Shown: piece by piece, positions 47,301 to 56,020 of the stretch
Layout of the letters: every line of letters starts with the position of its first letter
How positions within the stretch are numbered: the stretch's first letter is position 1
Source of the DNA: Cohaesibacter intestini
GTDB lineage: Bacteria > Pseudomonadota > Alphaproteobacteria > Rhizobiales > Cohaesibacteraceae
DNA length: 64,000 nucleotides
Direction of reading: 5' to 3'
NCBI RefSeq assembly: GCF_003324485.1
Contig: NZ_QODK01000001.1
Coordinates: 1,116,001 to 1,180,000 of the forward strand
Made by a program: the position numbers and the translations under genes
The notes under the pieces: model-generated
What the model saw: only the letters and a program-made list of their open reading frames with translations
Databases searched by the model: none
Told to the model about the DNA's origin: nothing

Positions 47301-47384
47301 GGTCGAGACGAAGACCGGAACCATCGCCAAAGCGAGAATGACCAGAAAGACAGTGGAGAGCAGAGAGATCAGGATGTTACGCAT
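44313..47384 (-). CDS. AsmA-family protein
   Basis: A 1023-residue envelope protein with a single N-terminal TM helix (about 4-26), the AsmA N-terminal region, and a C-terminal AsmA_2 region (to about residue 950). AsmA-like proteins are thought to bridge the envelope and move phospholipids to the outer membrane. The last 45 residues are low-complexity, Gln/Asn-rich (QPQQNQNQNQQQQQQP). The family is well matched in length. It is divergent from pgi and no partner gene is adjacent. Confidence 0.88.
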   Translation of the reverse strand: MRNILISLLSTVFLVILALAMVPVFVSTDFLKSQVQQFVQQQSGMKLDISGDVSLSLLTGLRLSADKVALRDQNDQPLVAIGQLDFSLALSPLLSGKADITGITLIDPVLTLTQKTSSPPSETDPTSDATSSSGDEIDLSALSLRQLGLRNAMIVRMDGGGHQTTLLSGLDLTLRAPDFDGAASLEGSLPFKEQDIAFSGEIANVRNAVNGRSSGLTIAVTNDLLKAKLIGELALKGDALLVANYAFNAGNVTQLFEWLGAANTPLSIGKIEADGSLVALANEIRLPALNLAFDDQAIHGAARIFTDESLTRPLIRVALDMPTFNVDALLADKDNSGAASNAQASQDETDQAEPDLSALREFDLTADLRAGRITYQGKSLRQLKLLAQIIDGQMRLDLKSANLAKGNLQANLSGDLGQLLWNGSLKVQQIDIQEAARLAGQASPLSGMISSDLNFAAKGLTPDAIANNGNLAGQITLANGKLANPALQAAIPGRESGTIDKLTSRVTITSLDQPIDIAGAFGWNGETIRYSSRIGLAEALRQQPIPASLSVDARPLSLALSGLVNPASVSLSGSTLSIKSPSSRNLLSWLGQSVTSGTPDLPISLSTKLALSSDRTNLQNLSLHMGQSRGSGNLAYQAGAKPVVNGALAFETLDLTPFMGDGKSQGRTARASTQTAQQGWDTSPIDFSGLNNVNAELTLSAKSLVARDIKTGSVQMAVRLKDGQLSGSLDRLNLYEGQGTGGFFVNAATKPAQLSANFALANMQMSGFLRDSIDMKALSGRGGVTLDLTAKGASQADIIRQLNGFAKLEMLDGQIRGINIPQMMRRLSGNILEGWSTSQSQTTDFSSLTASFQFNNGMVSNQDLLMLSPLFRLAGTGQIDLPNSRIDYKATPKLSTTLKGQGGLVDAQGVPIPIIIKGKLTKPRIYPDIPGILENPDAIFKGLQQLGAPGKAASEGLQRVEKNITKEIQKQSDKLGIDLNKILKPQSGNNNQPQQNQNQNQQQQQQPVEQRLLRDLTKGLFGN

Positions 47385-47722
47385 CGGGCAGTCTCAAACT
47401 AGGGCAATTGGGCGGCCGTCCGTTTGGTGTATCGTCACCAAACGAATCAACACAACCTATCTTACTGCGTCGCAACCCATGGCACCAACTTCGCTGTCGC
47501 ATGGGGCAGCAACGTGGCGGTATGGTGCAGTGGCTGGAAAATGAGCGGATTGTCTGCGATTTGTCGGTCAACGGGGTTGCAAAAGTGGAAAACTCGGCAG
47601 ATCAAAATGCGCCCTGCTTCGACTTATGTATGATACAGGCCAAATGCGTAGGCCGAGCCGATTGGTTGGTTCGGTCCTGTTCTGTCTGAAAAAGCTCGAT
47701 TGGGGGCAAAGGAGAGAAGATA
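47385..47722. promoter_or_regulatory. asmA/pgi divergent region with 9-bp inverted repeat
   Basis: A 338-nt gap between divergent asmA-like and pgi genes. CGTTTGGTG-TATCGT-CACCAAACG (47421-47444) is a perfect 9-bp inverted repeat 37 nt upstream of the asmA-like start. It lacks a T tract, so an operator or 5'-UTR hairpin is likelier than a terminator. No gene seen; AAAGGAG precedes pgi. Confidence 0.4.
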
Positions 47723-49348
47723 ATGAGTTCAATGGAAGTCATCTGGTCGGATCTGGTTCGCCATCGCGAGGACTTTTCGTCTTTTCATCTCAGGGACGCC
47801 TTTGCCGAGGATCCAGAGCGGTTTGCCCGCTATTCGGCCGAAATGGACGACTGCCTGACGCTCGACTATTCCCGCAACCGGATCAATGACAAGACCCTGA
47901 TGCTGCTCGAAGCCCTGATTGCTCAGGCAGACGTGGCCGAGCGCTATCAGGCGATGAAGTCTGGAGCGCTGATCAACAATACCGAAGGGCGCGCGGTTCT
48001 GCATATCGCGCTGCGCGGCTCGGTGGCCGACGATCTGAGCGTTGATGGGCAAGCCGTTATGGCGGACATCAATGCGGTCAAAGAGCGGCTTTATACTTTT
48101 GCCAAGGGTGTGCGCGACGGCTCGATCGCTGCCAAGGACGGGCAGCCTTTCACCGATGTGGTCAATGTGGGTATCGGTGGTTCGGACTTGGGGCCACATA
48201 TGGTGACGGCGGCGCTTGCTGCCTATCATGATGGCCCACGGGTGCATTTTGTCTCCAACGTTGATGGCGCGCATATGGGCGACACGCTGAAAGGATTGGA
48301 TCCGGCCCGCACCCTGTTCCTTGTGGCGTCGAAAACCTTCACCACACAGGAAACCATGACCAATGCGCGGGCCGCCAAAGCGTGGCTCACAGCGGCGATT
48401 GGCGAGGATGCTGTGGCCGATCATTTTGCGGCCCTGTCGACCAACAAGGCAGGCGTTGAAGCCTTTGGCATCAATACCGACCGGATGTTTGAATTCTGGG
48501 ACTGGGTTGGTGGGCGCTATTCGGTCTGGTCGGCAATTGGCCTGCCGGTGATGATTGCCATCGGACCGGAGGGCTTTGAAGACTTCCTTGCTGGCGCCCG
48601 CGCGATGGACAGCCATTTTGAAACCGCGCCGTTCCGCGAAAACATTCCGATGCTGATGGCCGCTTTGGGCCTGTGGTATCGCAATGTCTGGGCTTGCGCG
48701 TCGGTGGCGGTGCTGCCTTATGATCAGCGCCTGCTCTATTTTGCCGATTTCCTGCAGCAACTTGATATGGAATCTAATGGCAAGACGGTGCGCAATGATG
48801 GCTCACCGGTGCTGCGGCAGACCGGTCCGGTGATCTGGGGCGCGGCTGGCACCAATGGTCAGCATGCTTTCTATCAGGAACTGCATCAGGGCAGCGACAT
48901 CACCCCGTGCGAATTTTTGGTTGCCGCCAAGCCGAGCGAGGCTGACCAGCATCAGCATGATCTGCTGCTCTCCAACTGCTTTGCGCAGGTGGAAGCTTTG
49001 GCCTTTGGCCGCACCGCCGAGGAAGCCAAGGCGCAGCTGGAAGCGTCTGGCAAATCGCCGCAAGAGGTTGCCGCTCTGACGACCCACAAAGTGTTTCCGG
49101 GCAACCGCCCAAGCTCGTTGCTGTTCTATGACAAGCTGACGCCGAAGATGCTGGGCCGTCTGATTGCGCTTTATGAGCAGAAGGTGTTTGTGCAGGGCGT
49201 GGTCTGGGGCGTTAACAGCTATGACCAGTGGGGCGTTGAGCTTGGCAAGGAACTGGCCAACAAGCTGGCGCCAGCGGTGGAAAAAGCCGAGCGTGGCGAA
49301 GGGGAACCAGCGATCCTTGATCGTCTGAAGGCCTATCGCGCCCGCTAA
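47723..49348 (+). CDS. pgi: Glucose-6-phosphate isomerase
   Basis: A 541-residue phosphoglucose isomerase interconverting glucose-6-phosphate and fructose-6-phosphate. The signature [14 protein letters not shown] and the second signature around [10 protein letters not shown] are present, together with the catalytic His/Glu regions ([11 protein letters not shown]). Length is family-typical. AAAGGAG precedes ATG 47723. It stands alone between the divergent asmA-like gene and a terminator shared with the peptide ABC operon. Confidence 0.96.
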   Translation: MSSMEVIWSDLVRHREDFSSFHLRDAFAEDPERFARYSAEMDDCLTLDYSRNRINDKTLMLLEALIAQADVAERYQAMKSGALINNTEGRAVLHIALRGSVADDLSVDGQAVMADINAVKERLYTFAKGVRDGSIAAKDGQPFTDVVNVGIGGSDLGPHMVTAALAAYHDGPRVHFVSNVDGAHMGDTLKGLDPARTLFLVASKTFTTQETMTNARAAKAWLTAAIGEDAVADHFAALSTNKAGVEAFGINTDRMFEFWDWVGGRYSVWSAIGLPVMIAIGPEGFEDFLAGARAMDSHFETAPFRENIPMLMAALGLWYRNVWACASVAVLPYDQRLLYFADFLQQLDMESNGKTVRNDGSPVLRQTGPVIWGAAGTNGQHAFYQELHQGSDITPCEFLVAAKPSEADQHQHDLLLSNCFAQVEALAFGRTAEEAKAQLEASGKSPQEVAALTTHKVFPGNRPSSLLFYDKLTPKMLGRLIALYEQKVFVQGVVWGVNSYDQWGVELGKELANKLAPAVEKAERGEGEPAILDRLKAYRAR

Positions 49349-49373
49349 GGGCCCCTTAAAATTTGAATGTGAG

Positions 49374-49398
49374 ACGGGCGGATTTTCCGCCCGTTTTT
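49374..49398. terminator. Bidirectional intrinsic terminator after pgi
   Basis: A 9-bp perfect stem ACGGGCGGA / TCCGCCCGT with a TTT loop, followed by TTTT. It also lies at the 3' end of the leftward ABC operon. Confidence 0.88.
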
Positions 49399-51040
49399 AT
49401 TGGGGCTGGTTTGCTTGCCGTTTGGCGATGGTGTCATGCAGGTCTGGGGCAGCAGAAATCAGGCGACGGGTGTAAAGCGCTTGCGGGTTGGAGAAGACCG
49501 CTTCGGTGCGGCCCCGCTCGATGATTTTGCCCTGATACATGACCAGCACTTCATCGGTGATGGCCCGGACGACGGACAGGTCGTGACTGATGAACAGATA
49601 GGCGAGATCAAGCCGGTCACGCAGGTCGGTCAGGAGATCGAGGATCTGGGCGCGGATCGAGACATCCAACGCCGAGACCGGCTCGTCTGCGATGATGATT
49701 TTGGGGCGAGTGATGAGCGCGCGAGCGATGGCGAGGCGCTGGCGCTGGCCGCCGGAAAATTCATGGGGGAAGCGCTCGGCCACATCGGGACTGAGGCCCA
49801 CTTGTGTGAGGCTTTCGGCGATGCGCTGGTTGCGTTCCTCCTTGCTCAATCCGTCACGATAGAGATGCAATGGCTCGGCAATGGAGCGGCCAACCTTGTG
49901 GCGCGGATTGAAGGATCCATTGGGATCTTGGAAGACGATCTGAATATCCTTGCGGATTTCCATCAAGGCCGCCTGATCGCTGGCATAGGGATTGCGGTCG
50001 CTGATGCGGATGTCGCCCTTTTGTGGTGCTTCAAGGCCGAGCAGGGCACGGGCAAGGGTGGATTTGCCACAGCCGGATTCGCCGACCAGCCCAACGCTTT
50101 GCCCCGCATGAATGGTCAGATCCACATGATCAACGGCGCGGAAATGGGCGCGGCGAAAGGTGGGGAACTGGCGCGGCAGGGGATAGTCGCGGGTGATGTC
50201 GTTGGTAATGAGGATGGGTGTTTCGCTCACCAGCGCCGGGTCGTCATTATAGAGCGGCGGTTTGGCGCGGGTCGGCACATGGGTCGAGGCGTCAAACAGG
50301 CTCTGGCTATAGGGATGGCTGAGGGTCTCAAAGAGCTGTGGCAGGGGGCCGGTCTCGACAATTTCCCCTTCTTTCATGATGGCAATTTGGTCGGCCATAT
50401 CGGCCACCACCGCCAGATCATGGGAAATCAGCAACAGAGCCGACTGGTCTTCTTGCATCAGGGCCCTCAGCAATTTGAGGATCTCGGCCTGACTGGTGAC
50501 ATCGAGCGCGGTGGTTGGCTCGTCGGCAATGATCAGCTTGGGTTGCATGGCGATGGCCATGGCGATGATGACCCGCTGCTTCTGACCGCCGGACAATTGG
50601 TGCGGGAAGCGGTTGGGCGAAATCTGGTCTGGCGGCAGGCCAACCCTCTCGAGCAGATGACGGGCTTTGTCCTCGGCCTCGCGGCGGGTGCAAGCGGTGT
50701 GCAGCAGGATGGATTCGAGTACCTGCGCGCCAATGGGTTTCAGCGGATTGAGCGCGGTCATCGGTTCTTGGAACACCATGCCCATGCCATTGCCTCGAAG
50801 GCCGCACAGCTCGGCTTCGCTCATGGCCATCAGATCGTGGCTGCCAAGACGAAGGGAGCCGCTCAGTTGGGCCTTGGGCGGCAACAATTGCATGATGGAC
50901 AGGGCCGTCAGGCTTTTGCCAGAGCCGGATTCCCCCACCAGCCCGAGGCATTGGCCCGCTTCTAGCGACAGGGAGACATTTTTCAGAATCTGGTGCTGGC
51001 CAATGGTCAGATTGACCTGATCGAGCGAAAGCAGGGTCAT
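49397..51040 (-). CDS. Dipeptide/oligopeptide ABC transporter, fused ATP-binding protein (DppD-DppF type)
   Basis: A 547-residue protein with two nucleotide-binding domains. Walker A motifs GESGSGKS (36-43) and GESGCGKS (about 320), ABC signatures LSGGQKQR and FSGGQRQR, and matching Walker B motifs show two active ATPase sites in one chain. It powers the two permeases encoded just upstream and overlaps the DppC gene by 4 nt. It is the last gene of the operon. The imported compound may be a dipeptide or an N-acyl amino acid. Confidence 0.92.
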   Translation of the reverse strand: MTLLSLDQVNLTIGQHQILKNVSLSLEAGQCLGLVGESGSGKSLTALSIMQLLPPKAQLSGSLRLGSHDLMAMSEAELCGLRGNGMGMVFQEPMTALNPLKPIGAQVLESILLHTACTRREAEDKARHLLERVGLPPDQISPNRFPHQLSGGQKQRVIIAMAIAMQPKLIIADEPTTALDVTSQAEILKLLRALMQEDQSALLLISHDLAVVADMADQIAIMKEGEIVETGPLPQLFETLSHPYSQSLFDASTHVPTRAKPPLYNDDPALVSETPILITNDITRDYPLPRQFPTFRRAHFRAVDHVDLTIHAGQSVGLVGESGCGKSTLARALLGLEAPQKGDIRISDRNPYASDQAALMEIRKDIQIVFQDPNGSFNPRHKVGRSIAEPLHLYRDGLSKEERNQRIAESLTQVGLSPDVAERFPHEFSGGQRQRLAIARALITRPKIIIADEPVSALDVSIRAQILDLLTDLRDRLDLAYLFISHDLSVVRAITDEVLVMYQGKIIERGRTEAVFSNPQALYTRRLISAAPDLHDTIAKRQANQPQ

Positions 51041-51930
51041 GAGGCTTTGCTCCCGCCGATATCAAGGCTGGTGCGGGTTTTCGGGTCGAGCATGTCGCGC
51101 AGGCCGTCGCCCAGCAGATTGAGCCCCAGCACGGTGAGGATGATGGCAAGGCCCGGAATGATGGCCAATTGCGGGGCCATCACCATCCATGTCTGGGCTT
51201 CAGACAGCATCTGGCCCCAGCTGGGCATCGGCGGCTGGGTGCCAAGGCCGACATAGGACAGGCCCGCTTCGGCCAGAATGCCGAGGGAGAACTGGATGGT
51301 GCCCTGCACGATCAGCAGATTGGCGATGTTGGGCAGAATATGCTCGATGGTGATGCGGGCCGCGCCCTTGCCGGACAGGCGGGCGGCATAGATGAATTCC
51401 CGCTCCCAGAGGCTGAGTGCTGCGCCGCGCGACAGGCGGGCAAAGACCGGAATGTTGAAAATGCCAATGGCGACGATGGCATTGATCGCTCCGGGGCCTG
51501 CAATGGCGGTGATCATGATGGCGGAAATGATGGCAGGGAAGGCGAAGATGAAATCCCCCGCCCGCATCAGGCCTTCATCGAGCCAGCCACCACGGGCCGC
51601 CGCCCATGTGCCGATCGGCACGCCAAGGCCCATGCCGATACCAACAGCCACCAAAGCCACGGCGATGGAGTTGCGCGCGCCCAGCATGATCATCGAAAAG
51701 AGATCATGGCCATAATGATCGGTACCAAGCCAGTGGCTGGCGCTGATGGGTTTGAGGCGGTTGGCAATGTCGACGACCAAGGCGTCATGGGGTGTCCAGA
51801 CAAAGGAAACCAGCGCCATCAGCACGAAGATCAAGGTGATCAGGCCGCCAATCACAAAGGAGGGCGAGCGTAGAGCGCGGGCGAGAAAAGAGCGCTGCTG
51901 TCTTGGGCTTGGCATCGAGGTCTCTGTCAT
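51037..51930 (-). CDS. Peptide ABC transporter permease (DppC type)
   Basis: A 297-residue inner-membrane permease with an N-terminal cytoplasmic stretch, about six TM helices and the binding-protein-dependent transport loop (EAA-like SLWEREFIYAARLSGKGAARI). Overlaps DppB-type and fused ATPase genes by 4 nt at both ends, a coupled trio. It forms the channel with the DppB-type partner. Confidence 0.92.
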   Translation of the reverse strand: MTETSMPSPRQQRSFLARALRSPSFVIGGLITLIFVLMALVSFVWTPHDALVVDIANRLKPISASHWLGTDHYGHDLFSMIMLGARNSIAVALVAVGIGMGLGVPIGTWAAARGGWLDEGLMRAGDFIFAFPAIISAIMITAIAGPGAINAIVAIGIFNIPVFARLSRGAALSLWEREFIYAARLSGKGAARITIEHILPNIANLLIVQGTIQFSLGILAEAGLSYVGLGTQPPMPSWGQMLSEAQTWMVMAPQLAIIPGLAIILTVLGLNLLGDGLRDMLDPKTRTSLDIGGSKAS

Positions 51931-52880
51931 GATTGTCTCCTGCGATGCAGGCGCGGATCGATCAGGGCATAGGTCAGATCGACGAGGAAATTGACGACAA
52001 TGACAGTGGCGACCAGCAGGATGATCACCGCCTTGACGGTGATCAGGTCGCGCTGGTTGATGGCTTGAAAAACCAGCCGCCCAAGGCCCGGCAGGGAAAA
52101 GACATTTTCGATGATGACGGTGCCCGCCAGCAAAAAGGAAAATTGCAGGCCGAGAATGGTGACGACCGGAATGAGCGCATTGCGCAAGCCATGGCGCTTG
52201 AGGGTCTGGGTGAAGGTCAGGCCCTTGGCACGGGCGGTGCGCATATAATCTTCATGCATCACTTCGAGCATGGAAGAGCGCATGATGCGGGCAAGGATGG
52301 AAGCTTGCGGCAGGGCAAGCGCAATGGAGGGCAGCACCAAAGCCTGAAGGCAAGGCAGGATGCCCGCCTCCCAGCCGGGAAAGCCGCCGGACGGAAACCA
52401 GCGCAGGGTGACGGCAAAGACCAGCACCAACAGCATGGCAAACCAGAAATTGGGCACCGCAATGCCGAATTGGGTCGCGCCGATCAGGGAAATGTCCGGC
52501 CATTTGTTGTGGTTGCCGGCTGCCAAGATGCCAAGCGGCAGGGCAATCAGCGTGGAGAGCAACAAAGCGATCAGCGCGAGCGGCAGGGAAACGGTCAAGC
52601 GCTCGCCGATCAGCTCGGTCACCGGAACCGAATAGGTGTAGCTGGTGCCAAAATCGCCCGACAGCATGCCGGTGATCCAGATCCAATAGCGTTCGGTCAG
52701 CGGCAGATTGAGGCCCAATTGCTCGCGCAGGGCAGCCAGCGTGTCTTCTTGGGCATTGATGCCGAGTATGAGTTCCGCCGGGTCACCGGGGAGGATCTCC
52801 ATGACAGCGAAGACGAAGAGCGACGCCGCGATCAGGGTCAGACATAGCGAGACAAGACGGCGCAGACTGTAAGCGATCAT
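51927..52880 (-). CDS. Peptide ABC transporter permease (DppB type)
   Basis: A 317-residue permease. I chose ATG 52878-52880 (MIAYSLRRLVSLC), the classic DppB N-terminus, over 52955, because the longer start would begin inside the terminator at 52932-52959. The GDPAELILG and RTARAKGLTFTQTLKRHGLRNALIPV blocks are family-typical. Ribosome-site signal before this ATG is weak. The stop overlaps the DppC gene by 4 nt. Confidence 0.88.
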   Translation of the reverse strand: MIAYSLRRLVSLCLTLIAASLFVFAVMEILPGDPAELILGINAQEDTLAALREQLGLNLPLTERYWIWITGMLSGDFGTSYTYSVPVTELIGERLTVSLPLALIALLLSTLIALPLGILAAGNHNKWPDISLIGATQFGIAVPNFWFAMLLVLVFAVTLRWFPSGGFPGWEAGILPCLQALVLPSIALALPQASILARIMRSSMLEVMHEDYMRTARAKGLTFTQTLKRHGLRNALIPVVTILGLQFSFLLAGTVIIENVFSLPGLGRLVFQAINQRDLITVKAVIILLVATVIVVNFLVDLTYALIDPRLHRRRQS

Positions 52881-52931
52881 GAGGGGCGACGTTGGCTTTC
52901 GAAAGGCGTGAAAAACGGGGCGAAAGATGAG

Positions 52932-52959
52932 AAAAGGCACGGCGATGACCGCCATGCCT
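52932..52959 (-). terminator. Intrinsic terminator/attenuator between binding protein and permeases
   Basis: Read on the minus strand: AGGCATGGCG-GTCAT-CGCCGTGCCT then TTTTC, a 10-bp stem with one T-G pair, 28 nt after the binding-protein stop. It should let only part of the transcription reach the permease genes. Confidence 0.8.
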
Positions 52960-52986
52960 CGTTCTCTTGTAGCTTGTCTCTTTGCG

Positions 52987-54474
52987 TTAGTCCATCCACT
53001 CGACCTTGGTCAGATCGTTGGCCTGAACCGGCGCGTTGGCCCACAGACCCTTGAGCTTGGCATTCCAGACACCGGTTTTGGCCAGCTGGAACAGAAAGCC
53101 GTTGACGGCATCGTCATTGAGCTTTTTCTGCGCCTTGTGCAGAAGCTCGGTGCGCTTGGCTTCATCCGAGGTGGCATTCAGCTCTTCGATGGTGGCGTTG
53201 AAGTCGGCATTCTTATATTGGAAATAATAGTCATCGCGGGCATAGATGCCGATATCCATTGGCTCTGTATGGGAGACGATGGTCAGGTCATAATCCTTGC
53301 CCTTGAAGACCTGTTTCAGCCACTGGCCCCACTCGACATTGATGATTTCAAGATCAATGCCGACCTTTTTGAGGTCAGAGGCAATGATCAGGCCGGAACG
53401 GCGGGCATAATCGGTCGGTGGCAGATGCAGGCGGGCCTTGAAGCCATTTTCCAGCCCGGCTTCCTTCAAAAGAGCTTTGGCCTTGGCGAGATCAAAGTCA
53501 TAGACGCCGGACAAATCAACATAGGCCGGATTGTGCGGCGCGAAGTGAGAGCCGATCAGCGTGCCATAGCCGAACATGGCGCCTTCGATCAGGGCCTTTC
53601 GGTTGATGGCATGGGCCATCGCCTTGCGGACCCGGACATCGTCAAATGGCTTTTGCGCATTGTTGGTCGACAGGACGGTTTCGCCTTCGGTGGTGCCAAT
53701 GACCACCTTGAAACGCGGATCGGCTTCAAATTGCGGCAGCATTTCCGGGGCGGCAAAAATCGGGAAGGCATCAACGTCGCCAGCCATCAAGGCCGAGAGG
53801 GCGGCAGCAGAATCGGCGATGATCTTGAAGGTCGCCTTGTCGAGCTTGGCGGCTTCGCCCCAATAATCAGGGTTTTTGGTCAGGGCAATGGAATCCCCCT
53901 TGACCCATTTGCCAAGCTTGAACGGGCCGGTGCCGACCGGGTTGGTCTTGTTGGTCTCGGCGCTTTCGGGCGCCACCATGATGGCGTCACCCCAGCCGAG
54001 ATTGAACAGCATGCTGCCGGTCGGGCGCTTCAGTTTGACTTCGACGGTCAGCGGGTCAAGGGCGGTGACGCTCTCGATTGGCTCGAACAGGGCTTTCTGG
54101 GCATTGACTGAGGTTTCGCCGCGGGCGCGATCCAGCGTGAAGACCACATCATCGGCATTGAAGTCGGTGCCGTCATGGAATTTGACGCCATCATGCAGCT
54201 TGAAGATATAGCTCTTGCCATCTTCGGAAATGGTCCAGCTTTCGGCGAGCGCCGGTTTTACTGCGCCACTTTCGTCAATCCGGGTCAGGCCTTCGAAAAT
54301 GTTGGCATAGACCACTTCGTCAATGGCGGCTGCCGCGCCAGCGGTGGGATCCAGATGCGGTGGCTCCAAGCGGACGCCGACGGTCAGATCCGTGCGGGCG
54401 GCCAAGGCGCTGGAGGCGAGCAGAGCGGACGCCACGGAAATCGCTGCAGTCCATTTCAGGGCTGATTTGATCAT
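52987..54474 (-). CDS. Peptide ABC transporter substrate-binding protein (SBP_bac_5)
   Basis: A 495-residue periplasmic binding protein with a signal peptide (about 1-25, ending SALAART). Family blocks include the N-terminal RLEPPHLDPTAGAAAAIDEVVY and the VKPALAESWTISEDGKSYIFKLHDGVKFHDG stretch. Start ATG 54472-54474 has GGGAGAA 7 nt upstream; an earlier in-frame start at 54546 would displace the signal peptide. It lies 80 nt after the M20 hydrolase gene and is probably co-transcribed with it. Confidence 0.9.
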   Translation of the reverse strand: MIKSALKWTAAISVASALLASSALAARTDLTVGVRLEPPHLDPTAGAAAAIDEVVYANIFEGLTRIDESGAVKPALAESWTISEDGKSYIFKLHDGVKFHDGTDFNADDVVFTLDRARGETSVNAQKALFEPIESVTALDPLTVEVKLKRPTGSMLFNLGWGDAIMVAPESAETNKTNPVGTGPFKLGKWVKGDSIALTKNPDYWGEAAKLDKATFKIIADSAAALSALMAGDVDAFPIFAAPEMLPQFEADPRFKVVIGTTEGETVLSTNNAQKPFDDVRVRKAMAHAINRKALIEGAMFGYGTLIGSHFAPHNPAYVDLSGVYDFDLAKAKALLKEAGLENGFKARLHLPPTDYARRSGLIIASDLKKVGIDLEIINVEWGQWLKQVFKGKDYDLTIVSHTEPMDIGIYARDDYYFQYKNADFNATIEELNATSDEAKRTELLHKAQKKLNDDAVNGFLFQLAKTGVWNAKLKGLWANAPVQANDLTKVEWMD

Positions 54475-54554
54475 GAAGGTTCTCCCAACCTGGTGGTCAA
54501 TGCCGCGCCAAACGACAGGGTTTGACGCCCCATATCCCTTGTTCAAAGGGGTGG

Positions 54555-55829
54555 TTAACTTGGTTGTGTATTGCGTAAAAGCGTATCAATGGCAAGCGCC
54601 ATGATCTTGGCCGAATCGACCATATCCTCAATTCCGACCCATTCGTCGGGCTGATGGGCAAGGTCGAGAATGCCAGGGCCATAGGCGATGCAATCCTTCA
54701 ATTTGCCGATGCGGTCGATGTGTTTCTGGTCATAGGTTCCCGGCGAAATGACATAGTCCGGGGCGGTGCCGAGCACCTCTTCCATTGCCTCATGCACCGC
54801 GCGGACCACCGGCTGGTCCTTGTCGGTCATGGTTGGCTGGACCTCGAACAGGTCGGTCAATTGATAGGAAAAAAGCTTGCGGCTTTGTTTCAATTGCTCG
54901 AGCAGATCGGTGATTTCGCTTTTCACCACGTCGATATCTTCCTCGATCAGGAAGCGACGATCAATCACGATGCGGCAGGAATCCGGCACACAAGGGGAAG
55001 GCAGGCCCTCTGTCTGACGGGTTTGGCCGCCATGGATCGAGTTGATATTCATGGTTGATTGGCGGGCGCCTTCGGGTACGACTGGCATGTCGGTGCGTTT
55101 GGTGGCGAGTGCCGGGAAGAGGCTGTCTTCAAAGCTTTCGAGCACGGCACCCATATGGCGGACCGCGCAATCGCCAAGGAAGGGCATCGAGCCATGGGCA
55201 ATGTGGCCGTGGGTTTCGATTTCCGCCCACCAGACACCGCGATGGCCAAGGCAAATGCGGTTCTTGTTCAATGGTTCGGGGATGATGACATGATCAACCC
55301 GATCCTTGTTGAAATAGCCCTGTTCGGCCAAATAGGCGACGCCGCCAAAGCCGCCGGATTCCTCGTCGCAGGTGCCGGAAATCTCGATCGAGCCAGCAAA
55401 GTCGGGATAGGTCTCGATATAGCTTTCCGCCGCGATGATCGAGGCGGCGAGACCGCCTTTCATGTCGCAAGCGCCCCGGCCATAGACCTTGCCATCCTCA
55501 ACCACGCCGTCAAAGGGCGGCTTGGTCCAGCCTTTGCCGACCTCGACCACGTCGATATGGGAATTGAAATGGATGCAGGGGCCGGGCTTTTGGCCGTTGA
55601 AGCGGGCAACGACATTCAGGCGCGGATAGCGTTCGCTGTCACCGGGGGAGCCGGTGGCGCGGACATAGTCCACAGCAAAGCCCTTGGCTGCCAAACGGTC
55701 GCCGATGAAACGAGCGCATGGCTCATAGGCTTCGCCCGGCGGGTTGATCGTCGGGAAGCGAATGAGATCCTGGGTCAATGCAACAAGGTCATCACGCTTG
55801 GCCTCGATGCAGTCGATCAGCTGTTGCAC
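54555..55829 (-). CDS. M20-family metallohydrolase (ArgE/DapE-like)
   Basis: A 424-residue M20 peptidase/deacylase hydrolysing amide bonds of N-acyl amino acids or dipeptides in the cytoplasm. The co-catalytic zinc site is visible: His91 and Asp93 (FNSHIDV), bridging Asp122 (GACDMKGG), catalytic Glu156 and ligand Glu157 (TCDEESGG). The start is GTG 55827-55829 preceded by AAAGGGACAGGG. Coupling to a peptide-type importer suggests hydrolysis of the imported compound. Confidence 0.87.
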   Translation of the reverse strand: MQQLIDCIEAKRDDLVALTQDLIRFPTINPPGEAYEPCARFIGDRLAAKGFAVDYVRATGSPGDSERYPRLNVVARFNGQKPGPCIHFNSHIDVVEVGKGWTKPPFDGVVEDGKVYGRGACDMKGGLAASIIAAESYIETYPDFAGSIEISGTCDEESGGFGGVAYLAEQGYFNKDRVDHVIIPEPLNKNRICLGHRGVWWAEIETHGHIAHGSMPFLGDCAVRHMGAVLESFEDSLFPALATKRTDMPVVPEGARQSTMNINSIHGGQTRQTEGLPSPCVPDSCRIVIDRRFLIEEDIDVVKSEITDLLEQLKQSRKLFSYQLTDLFEVQPTMTDKDQPVVRAVHEAMEEVLGTAPDYVISPGTYDQKHIDRIGKLKDCIAYGPGILDLAHQPDEWVGIEDMVDSAKIMALAIDTLLRNTQPS

Positions 55830-55978
55830 CCCTGTCCCTTTCGAAAGATGTGGCCCTTATGAAAGGCCCTTTTGGGCTTGAGGCAACAGAATGCGTAAAA
55901 AAACGTGATCTGTCGAGAGGGCGTGCAAATTTTGCGGTTGCTCTTTAGGGGAAGCTGCGGATATCAAGGACGAAAAAG

Positions 55979-56014
55979 AACCACATTTCAGTTATTTTGA
56001 ACTGAAATGTGGTT
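55979..56014 (-). terminator. Intrinsic terminator ending the gcdH operon
   Basis: A perfect 15-bp stem AACCACATTTCAGTT / AACTGAAATGTGGTT with a 6-nt loop, followed on the minus strand by CTTTTTC, 6 nt past the TPP-enzyme stop. It separates the gcdH unit from the M20/ABC unit. Confidence 0.88.
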
Positions 56015-56020
56015 GAATTG

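Noticed and set aside
49400..50965. 521-residue plus-strand open frame across the fused ABC ATPase gene
   Set aside because: It lies antisense to a gene with complete Walker and ABC motifs; its own translation has none.
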